This document shows, piece after piece, positions 57,154 through 64,000 of a stretch of 64,000 nt of DNA. Made by a program: the position numbers and the translations under genes. Numbering within the stretch: position 1 is the first letter of the stretch; each line of letters begins with the position of its first letter. Location of the stretch: contig JASAMV010006242.1 of the NCBI GenBank assembly GCA_030248065.1, positions 45,393 through 109,392 of the forward strand, in the 5' to 3' direction. The notes under the pieces were generated by a model, which did not search any database, had not been told where the DNA came from, and was given only the letters and a program-made list of their open reading frames with translations. Origin of the DNA: Rhynchonema sp. JSB1_4 (taxonomy: Eukaryota > Nematoda > Chromadorea > Monhysterida > Xyalidae).

Positions 57154-60100
57154 CTACTGATGATACGGTGACTGGGAAGGATGAGGACCAGTTGGATGTG
57201 CAGGCGGTTGCAGATTGAGCTGCGCCGCTGCTTGTGGTTGTTGGTGCGCGTACGGGTAGTAACCAGCGGTTGCCTGAGTGGGCACCTGACTTGGTTGCTG
57301 CACCTGTTGCACGCCACCTGTCGGTTGTTGCGCACCTTGGAAGCCGCCGCCAAACTGTCTGATCAGAGCAGAATCGTGATCAAAGTGTTCACGGGTCGGC
57401 GCACAACCATGCAGTTGGAAGAACCATTCTTTGTACCGTGCAAAGTTTTCTGCTTCCTCCTGACTCACTTGGTCGTGCGGTGTCATTGTCGATTTCACTG
57501 TCATGCCTGCGTTCGCAACCATCTGTGTGGGTTGCGTGGCTAGCATGCCGGTCGCTGTCGCTGTCGGGGCTACTCCCACACCTGCACCTGGCGGTGTCGG
57601 TGTTGTTGGGGGTACCGATGACTCAGACGTTGCGGAACCCAATGATGTCGGCTTTTGTGGACGTTGTACCACCTGCACGGGGTGTTGGACTGGTAGTGCC
57701 AGTCTCGAACCCTGCGCTGATGTCTCGCTTTGGTCCATCATCATACCTTGTTTCTCGCGGAACACAGCCAACATGTCGAAGGAAGACTGCTGCCTCTGCA
57801 CCCCGGGTGAGGTGACGGCAGGTCTATTCGGCAACGTGGTGGCAACCTCAATCGCGGACTCCTGAGCGGTGCGCGATGGGTACGCCTGTTCCTTTGCTAC
57901 ATTTGTATAGTAATGCAGCATTTGCGAGGGTGTCCAACCTTTCAGCGTGCATTGGTCACCAAGGTGAATCGGACAGTTCGGCATCAGTGGTACCATTGAG
58001 TTTCCATACGTCTCTACGTCGGCCTTTAGCGCCGCCAATGAGCTCATTGTGTTCTCCATGATGGAGCCCGTGCCAATGAAGCCCAGGGACGATAGACCAG
58101 CATGGTCCGTAGGGAAGTTTGCTGATCCAAAATAGGCACTCAACGCATATAAGCAACGGACCGGTGTGACGTTTCCCTGACACGCAGCTTCGTGTGCAAA
58201 ACCGAGTGGATTTTCCAGCATGCGCATCGCTAGATCACGAATGACTAGCGTGGCGAACTGGCCTCCGGCAATCATATACTGGTCCTTGTATCTTTTGAGG
58301 GCGTATTCCAGCTGCTGCTGGTCGTCCGGACGTGAACTTCGACCACGCGGGAAAGTTGTTCCTGGTGGGAACGTCCGTGGTTGTACTTCGGCGAACGTGG
58401 GTCGCATTTTAGCCTGTGCACCCACTGGATCTTGAATTGCTTGCAAGGTCACGAAGTCCGGGCCGGCATCCCATTGTTCCCGAGGGATCATAGGATTTTT
58501 CTGGATGGCCTCGACGGCTTCTTGCGACCGCCATGGCGTTTCACGCCATTCTTGCAAGCGACGTGTATGTTCAGATTTGGGAACCCTATGCGGATTCTTG
58601 TTGTGTGTAAGCCAGAACGGGAACATGTATTCGCCTTCCCCTTTCTGTCGTTTTTCAGGTGGCGGTGGTGTGGATCCCTGGTCCGAGCCTTGTCGATCAC
58701 GTTTTATCCCGCTGGTGGACCTTGTATGTGACGAGGCTCCACTGGCTGGGGTTCCCGTGCTCGATCCGCTCGGTCCCGGTCTTGCATCTGATCGTTCGCC
58801 AGACGGTGTCCTGTCCGATCTACCGTAGCGGGACGGTTCCCGTCCACCACGACGATAGTAGCCGCCACGAGTAAACTCGCCACGACCTCGGACACGACTA
58901 CCATGTCCACGATACCAACTGTGAGGTACTGTGAAGCCTTCTGGGAGGCCTGCCATCACTGTTGTTTCGTGTGACTTCGGCTGAGCACCCTGAGCCTGAG
59001 GTTCATCTGGTCTGTGAGACGTATCCCTCGGCTGCTGTTGCTGTTTCGCCGATTTGTCTGACGTAGTCGGTTCAGTATTGGGAAGTTGAACCGTTTTTTG
59101 TTGTTGTTGTTGCAATCGCTTTGGGGGAGGAGGTGGCGGTGGCAAAATGACGGGAATGACGTCCCTTGCGCCAGCATCCGTGCCACTGTCACCTTCTTCC
59201 TCCTGTGACTGCTTGCCACCAACCGACTTGCCTCTTCGTCGTTCTCGTTGTCTTTGTTTCTGTGCGAATCGGCGGCGAGTCTTCGCATTGCCCCGTGTGG
59301 ATTCACCACTCTGTCCGGGTTCTGGTGCTGACTCAGCTGCCGATTTCGACTTTTTCTTCGGTTTCCTCGGCCGTTTGTCACCACCATCGTCAGAATCCGA
59401 GCTGTGCCCAGAAGTCTTTCGGATGGGTATTTCGAACGGCCTTTGGTAACTGTTCGGCTCGCTTGGTGGACGCTGCCAAGGCATCAGCGAGCTCTGAGCT
59501 GCCGTTACCGGCACGAGTTGACTTGGCAACTCGGCTGCGGAAGCGGTCATGTGTTTCATGATCGTTCCCACGACACTCACTGCCCCTTCTATCCTTTGTT
59601 CTTTCGACTCGCAGTAATTGTCGATTTCAGCATCCACCACGTCGACATTTTCGAGCTCGAGGTTTGTGTACACTCCTTCTTCGCAGTATAGGTACATTTG
59701 ACGTCTCGATTCGATGTACAGCGGCAAAATGTCCAGTGATTGGCATTTGTATTGGAATTTGTCCAAAACCCAGCGCAACGGTTTAGCTGCAGCTGTGCCA
59801 TACACTGGTGGCTTGGCAGTGAACGGATTCAAGAATCGGAACGTGGTGTACTTCAGTGTCGCAAAACACTGGTCGTTGAGATTCTTGATCGCACGCAGTA
59901 GCGGCACAACAGGCAATTGCTCTGTGTCCGGGTCCTGTTGCGAGTATTGACCGTAGCGCATTATCATGTGTTTGGATCGGATGATCAACATCCACATCAG
60001 CGCGCTCACTGCGTCCTTTGCCGTAATTCCCACTATACAGATTGGTTGTGCCAATTGTTCGTTTGACCACGGGATTGCCCTCGACACCATTTCGGTGAAC

Positions 60101-63100
60101 TTCGGGTCATCCCATTGACATTGGCTGTCGTCCATCTTTGGGTTGAAAAAGTCCTCCTTCGGGATTTCCGTTAGGAATCCCGATGAGTTGGACAAGTCCG
60201 GCACCAAAGAGCTCCAGCCACTCAGGAGTTCAGTGTCCACTGTAGCGATACGTGTTTGTTTCTGGTTTTCCGAAACATGAAAACACATTTTCAGGATATC
60301 CCGAAAATCGCCCAGCAGAAAACTGGCACCCAAGTTGTTCCTGGTCACGACATGTTGTTGGATGAGCTCCAACTCGTCCATTGGCATTTCAACCTGTGCT
60401 TCTTCGTATTGTAGTGGCTCGCCAACACCCTTCGTTGTGTTGCGTGCCTTCTCTGGATCGTCGGCATTTTCGGCAGCTGTGATGGCTTCGGCATTCTCGC
60501 GCTCCACCCTATGGTAGTCCTGGAAACACTTCGTGCTGAACAATGGTGTGTCATAGCACGTCGGCGCCTCCAGGTAACCATCAGGCGTTGAACCGCAATT
60601 TGTCGAGCCAATCGTTGCATTATGTTTGACCCAATCGACTTTATCCGACGGTTGCATCCACGGTGTCGCATCGGCCGGGTCCATGTTATCCCAGACCTGC
60701 TTCACCAGCGTCAGAACCGTTCGCGAAGACGCGTCTGTATACATCGAACCAACCGTTGACTGGTAGGCTCGCAGAATAAACGTCTGCACGATGGATTCGA
60801 TGGTCAACAACACTTTCGGCGATGGGTACTTTTTATTCTGGCTGCCGCGCGAGTCCATGTACATGCAACACAAATTGTGGCGCAACCGTGTTGCAGCCAA
60901 GTGTGCGTTGTAGATACAAAACTCGCGGTATGCCTTTTGTTTTTCCCATTGGCTTGTCTGGGTGGTCGTCCACGATGACACCACCACCATGAATTTGCGG
61001 TACATGGCCAACGAAGCCAGGGTCATGAAGTGAGTGACTTCATTTTGACGAACCATTGGCAACGTCAGGTATTGTGGTGTGGTCGGGGTCACTGTGAAGT
61101 TCAGCAACGGTGGGGATTGCGCGTACGGAGTTGGACCGTAGGCGACATCACCCGCCGTACGCAGCACCTCATACGGTGAATCCCAGTGGAAACGACCATA
61201 GCCCATCGTCGTAGTATTCGTCAATAGAAACGCCAAATCGTAGGTACTCACGACCTGAGTCAGGCCTCCGAGGAGTTGCGGGAACACTGGGTGTCCCTTG
61301 TCGATCACCTCGTCATCCCAACTTGGATGAATCATGAAGGTGTCGCCCTGTGCATCTCCTTGGGGTACCAGCACATTGACAGGTCGGCCGAGCAAACCGG
61401 TCAGCACGTCCGGACCTATTGGATAGGTACTGTCACTGACGTGATCGACTGGCTTGTCTGCCTTGCGACTTCTGTCAAACGTGCTTCGGATTTTGGCTCG
61501 TTGCAATAGACCTCGCATGTTGTAAAAATGCATGTCGCTTGTATTTACCGGACTTTTCTGTCCCGGTTTGTTGTATGTTTCGACCAATGCCTTTTTCGTC
61601 TCGAACGCCATTTCGTACATCAGGAACATGCATGTCGGTTTGCTGAGAAAGTCCGCAAGGATCTCACCGCACCGTTTGGTGCCAATCGATGTGAAGTTCT
61701 CAGACCAAACCGTGTACAGATCGATGTATGCATTATGCACACCATTCGTCATGTACATGCGTACCGGGTACCGATGTTGCAGTTTGTATTCGCCACCCCT
61801 GGGTGCGAACCGAACATCGCCCCCGACCACTGGTGTTTTGAACGATTGGTCACGCGGGTACACGTAGTCGAAGTGGAGCGCAATGACACCAGGGGTGTAC
61901 ATATTGCCGCATTCCAGCACCTCTAGTGCCTCCGTCAACGGTACCTCAGCGAGACCATTCAGACACCAGACGTTCGTGACGTCACCTGGCTTTCGAGTCG
62001 TAATTTTGTAATGGCGTTGTAACGCCTCGTACATCGACAATGAATCTGTTTGAGGTTCAATGAGCCTCTTGAATGCAGCCATGCCAATTAGCGGTGGGCA
62101 TTTGTCATTGCCTTGCTTGGCTTGGAAGCCCGCCTGGAACAAATGGTCACACCACCAATACCACTGCTCAACGTCAACTCCCGGTTGAGTAGGTTTAATG
62201 GTTTCAGTGGACCTCCAGGGGCCCATTTCCAACGTCGTCGGCATTGACTTTCCAATCACCTTTGCTAACGGCATTGTTGCAAATTCGACGGCTGTATGCG
62301 GGTTGTGCCAGTAGGGGTACCGATGCAAACCCTTTTGGTATTCGGATTTCGGATCCAGCCATTCTGACACATGCGCATGTTCGGTGAATAAGGTGAACTG
62401 ACCACGAATGACAGCATTCTGTCCGTTCGGGTACCAGAACGAGTAGCCTTTCGGCAACACTGCGCTCAAAGTACAAACCTCGTCACCGCCAGCCATGTCT
62501 ATGTTTGCATTTGCGTTTCGAGCGTATTCGATCGGCTTGGCTGCCGATTCTGGATCTGTGATCGCCGCCAACAGTTGTCGGTTGCTTTTGCGGGAGAACA
62601 GGCTTTCAGTCTTGCCATTACCCAACAGCTCAAACAGCTTGTTGAGGACCTCTGCTTCGAAGTCCGGCAGAAATGGGCCTTCCCGTTCCGACAACGTGCG
62701 GTCCAGATAGAATTTGCTGAGCTTATCGAAATGCAATTCCAACCCCAAGGGCGTAGCATCCTGGGCAGCAATGCCGCTTCGGATGAACGCTGACATCATC
62801 AAATGAATCTGTCGTCCATGGGGCCATAGAATTGTACTTCGCAGCACCTTTGTTGCTGTTGCGTCAGCCAAAATATTGCGACATTTGCCTTCTTGTATTT
62901 TGAGAAATCGCGAGCGGCGATGATGCGCAGCTGCCATCAACGCCGTCGTGTTCACTGTATCGGGCATCGGTTGCTCGCGCGGTTTCACGCTTCGAACCTT
63001 CGCCAACATCGCCACAATACCCTGGATGGTGTCCAAGTCCTTCCAGTCTTCTGGTTTGGACAGTTTGTTTCGACATCCATCATATGGGTCAGGGATGTTT

Positions 63101-63420
63101 TTGTCTGGCTCTCCACTTCCGACTTTGTTTTGAACGAAATTCTCCACAATAGTATTGGGAGTCCAGTCGTTCGGGATTTTGTTGCCGCTTTCATCGGCCA
63201 ACATACCCTCGTTCGGTAGGAGAGCTTGCAGTACTTTTTCGGCCCATGTGGGGTTAATTGGCGCCGGGGCTGGGATCTCAGCCTCCATTGCCCCCTCTTG
63301 GGTCTCTGCCTGTCCTTCACGTACCTGTTCCTGCCCTTGCTCGGCATCCATTTGCTCTCCATCCTTTTTGTCGGACGACTTGCCTTTTTTGTTCTTTCGG
63401 CCGCCCGATTTTTCCGCCAT
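57154..63420 (-). CDS. Giant 2088-aa ORF in the env position of an LTR retroelement
   Basis: A single uninterrupted reading frame, starting MAEKSGGRKNKKGK and ending SQSPYHQ-stop, lies between the integrase C-terminus and the 3' LTR on the same strand. Residues 1-60 are low-complexity and charged. About 60-1320 look like one or more large globular domains rich in W, Y, M and P, with no signal peptide or membrane helix, so it is not a classical envelope. About 1340-1560 is disordered and basic: KRPRKPKKKSKS, an R-rich block, poly-proline (about 1430) and an RGG-type segment (about 1500-1535, e.g. FTRGGYYRRGGR) suited to RNA binding. About 1590-1830 is a second folded, mostly helical region; the rest is Q/P/T-rich. 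No RT, protease or helicase motif seen. The layout of a large shell-like domain plus a basic tail suggests a structural (capsid/nucleocapsid-like) protein, possibly captured from an RNA virus; this is inference without a database match. Confidence 0.7.
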   Translation of the reverse strand: MAEKSGGRKNKKGKSSDKKDGEQMDAEQGQEQVREGQAETQEGAMEAEIPAPAPINPTWAEKVLQALLPNEGMLADESGNKIPNDWTPNTIVENFVQNKVGSGEPDKNIPDPYDGCRNKLSKPEDWKDLDTIQGIVAMLAKVRSVKPREQPMPDTVNTTALMAAAHHRRSRFLKIQEGKCRNILADATATKVLRSTILWPHGRQIHLMMSAFIRSGIAAQDATPLGLELHFDKLSKFYLDRTLSEREGPFLPDFEAEVLNKLFELLGNGKTESLFSRKSNRQLLAAITDPESAAKPIEYARNANANIDMAGGDEVCTLSAVLPKGYSFWYPNGQNAVIRGQFTLFTEHAHVSEWLDPKSEYQKGLHRYPYWHNPHTAVEFATMPLAKVIGKSMPTTLEMGPWRSTETIKPTQPGVDVEQWYWWCDHLFQAGFQAKQGNDKCPPLIGMAAFKRLIEPQTDSLSMYEALQRHYKITTRKPGDVTNVWCLNGLAEVPLTEALEVLECGNMYTPGVIALHFDYVYPRDQSFKTPVVGGDVRFAPRGGEYKLQHRYPVRMYMTNGVHNAYIDLYTVWSENFTSIGTKRCGEILADFLSKPTCMFLMYEMAFETKKALVETYNKPGQKSPVNTSDMHFYNMRGLLQRAKIRSTFDRSRKADKPVDHVSDSTYPIGPDVLTGLLGRPVNVLVPQGDAQGDTFMIHPSWDDEVIDKGHPVFPQLLGGLTQVVSTYDLAFLLTNTTTMGYGRFHWDSPYEVLRTAGDVAYGPTPYAQSPPLLNFTVTPTTPQYLTLPMVRQNEVTHFMTLASLAMYRKFMVVVSSWTTTQTSQWEKQKAYREFCIYNAHLAATRLRHNLCCMYMDSRGSQNKKYPSPKVLLTIESIVQTFILRAYQSTVGSMYTDASSRTVLTLVKQVWDNMDPADATPWMQPSDKVDWVKHNATIGSTNCGSTPDGYLEAPTCYDTPLFSTKCFQDYHRVERENAEAITAAENADDPEKARNTTKGVGEPLQYEEAQVEMPMDELELIQQHVVTRNNLGASFLLGDFRDILKMCFHVSENQKQTRIATVDTELLSGWSSLVPDLSNSSGFLTEIPKEDFFNPKMDDSQCQWDDPKFTEMVSRAIPWSNEQLAQPICIVGITAKDAVSALMWMLIIRSKHMIMRYGQYSQQDPDTEQLPVVPLLRAIKNLNDQCFATLKYTTFRFLNPFTAKPPVYGTAAAKPLRWVLDKFQYKCQSLDILPLYIESRRQMYLYCEEGVYTNLELENVDVVDAEIDNYCESKEQRIEGAVSVVGTIMKHMTASAAELPSQLVPVTAAQSSLMPWQRPPSEPNSYQRPFEIPIRKTSGHSSDSDDGGDKRPRKPKKKSKSAAESAPEPGQSGESTRGNAKTRRRFAQKQRQRERRRGKSVGGKQSQEEEGDSGTDAGARDVIPVILPPPPPPPKRLQQQQQKTVQLPNTEPTTSDKSAKQQQQPRDTSHRPDEPQAQGAQPKSHETTVMAGLPEGFTVPHSWYRGHGSRVRGRGEFTRGGYYRRGGREPSRYGRSDRTPSGERSDARPGPSGSSTGTPASGASSHTRSTSGIKRDRQGSDQGSTPPPPEKRQKGEGEYMFPFWLTHNKNPHRVPKSEHTRRLQEWRETPWRSQEAVEAIQKNPMIPREQWDAGPDFVTLQAIQDPVGAQAKMRPTFAEVQPRTFPPGTTFPRGRSSRPDDQQQLEYALKRYKDQYMIAGGQFATLVIRDLAMRMLENPLGFAHEAACQGNVTPVRCLYALSAYFGSANFPTDHAGLSSLGFIGTGSIMENTMSSLAALKADVETYGNSMVPLMPNCPIHLGDQCTLKGWTPSQMLHYYTNVAKEQAYPSRTAQESAIEVATTLPNRPAVTSPGVQRQQSSFDMLAVFREKQGMMMDQSETSAQGSRLALPVQHPVQVVQRPQKPTSLGSATSESSVPPTTPTPPGAGVGVAPTATATGMLATQPTQMVANAGMTVKSTMTPHDQVSQEEAENFARYKEWFFQLHGCAPTREHFDHDSALIRQFGGGFQGAQQPTGGVQQVQQPSQVPTQATAGYYPYAHQQPQAAAQLNLQPPAHPTGPHPSQSPYHQ

Positions 63421-63655
63421 TGTGATAGTTTTGAATTATTATTAGTAATAATAATGCTATAAGAAGGGGAAATTATTGAGTTTTGATGGTAGTTTGTTGA
63501 AATTTAAAAATAAGCAAAAACGCGGATGGGGATGCGCGAGCATGCTACTATACTAGATGGAATTAGGAATAGACAGAGGAGACAAGCACAGCAGATATAG
63601 ACAGACAGATTAGTGAACACACATGCAATTTGGCTGATCATCCCTTGGTGTTCCC
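63421..63655 (-). other. Inter-ORF region with candidate splice acceptor
   Basis: There are 235 bp between the pol stop and the ATG of the giant ORF. On the minus strand, TTTCCCCTTCTTATAG ends at 63457 and is a good pyrimidine-rich acceptor, 36 nt before the ATG. It would suit a spliced subgenomic mRNA, as used for env in retroviruses. Confidence 0.45.
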
Positions 63656-64000
63656 TCACAGCTCCTCCTCTACCTTATTATCCGTGGGATAATTAACTTT
63701 AGCCAATATAAAGTTAGGTAGGGTGGTTATTCTGCCAGGGGCAGAAAGAGCATGTGGCTTGAACTGGATGATCTTTTTGCCATCGTGAAATATGCCGTCT
63801 TGGAACTGGTAGAAACAATATGACAATTGTGACAGGTTGACTGTCTCCAGTTCCGGGTTTCGTTTATCAACCCTTGCAATCCACGCGTACCCCTTGTCAG
63901 AGATGTGTACAACTCTGTAAGGGCCTAGGTACGGCAACTGCAATTTGGGCGGGTCATTTCTGATGACCTTGAGTTTTCGGAACACGCGGTCTCCGACTTG
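63656..64000 (-). CDS. Pol polyprotein, C-terminal end of integrase (partial)
   Basis: The frame is open to the window edge, beginning QVGDRVFRKLKVI and including LPYLGPYRVVHI and TVNLSQLSYCF before the stop at 63656. VGDxV followed by GPY is the GPY/F module at the end of Ty3/gypsy-type integrases, which binds DNA non-specifically. The RT, RNase H and catalytic integrase core should lie beyond 64000. The frame is intact, so the element may be young. Confidence 0.82.
   Translation of the reverse strand, partial: QVGDRVFRKLKVIRNDPPKLQLPYLGPYRVVHISDKGYAWIARVDKRNPELETVNLSQLSYCFYQFQDGIFHDGKKIIQFKPHALSAPGRITTLPNFILAKVNYPTDNKVEEEL

Noticed and set aside
57154..63420. Giant ORF as an envelope protein
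   Set aside because: No signal peptide, no hydrophobic anchor and a strongly basic RGG/proline-rich tail; position alone suggested env.

Overview
This is eukaryotic nuclear DNA from an invertebrate animal. I found six spliced host genes plus a partial seventh, and the introns and intergenic stretches are packed with small non-autonomous transposons. The encoded V-ATPase A and G-beta-5 proteins look protostome, and the intronic ten-mer TGATGTTTCA recalls a nematode small-RNA promoter motif, so a nematode is my best guess. I cannot name the species.

Layout. 1-441 (-): start of a coiled-coil gene. 1216-6837 (-): a p31comet-like gene (MAD2L1BP), whose two large introns are filled with nested hAT-type MITEs. 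7.8-12.1 kb: a repeat jungle made of a snap-back minisatellite, inverted duplications and a three-deep MITE nest. 12460-23126 (+): WASH-complex subunit FAM21/WASHC2, 15 exons whose phases all agree. 24097-28836 (-): a complete 10-exon gene with repeated F-x-x-W coiled-coil modules. 31666-41959 (+): V-ATPase catalytic subunit A, 14 exons, 617 aa, with many MITEs in its introns. 43387-48720 (+): G-protein beta-5, 10 exons, 370 aa. 49747 to about 56233 (-): a long multi-exon coiled-coil gene. 56310-64000 (-): the 3' part of a Ty3/gypsy-like LTR retroelement, comprising the integrase C-terminus, an uninterrupted 2088-codon ORF in the position where env would normally lie, a polypurine tract and a 3' LTR.

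MITEs. At least twelve families begin CAGNG (or similar) and many copies are flanked by 8-bp target-site duplications that can be read directly, which is the hAT hallmark. Several families share one plan: short TIR, poly-G/C runs, family-specific arrays of a 10-19 nt motif, and a GCGCGC palindrome at the centre. No transposase is encoded here, so they must be mobilised in trans. A second group has TAA/TTA or TTAA duplications.

How things fit together. The host genes are unrelated housekeeping, ciliary-like and signalling genes in mixed orientation, with no sign of an operon. The mobile elements sit almost entirely in introns and gene borders. The two most notable signals are the giant ORF in the LTR retroelement and the recurrent TGATGTTTCA motif in introns.
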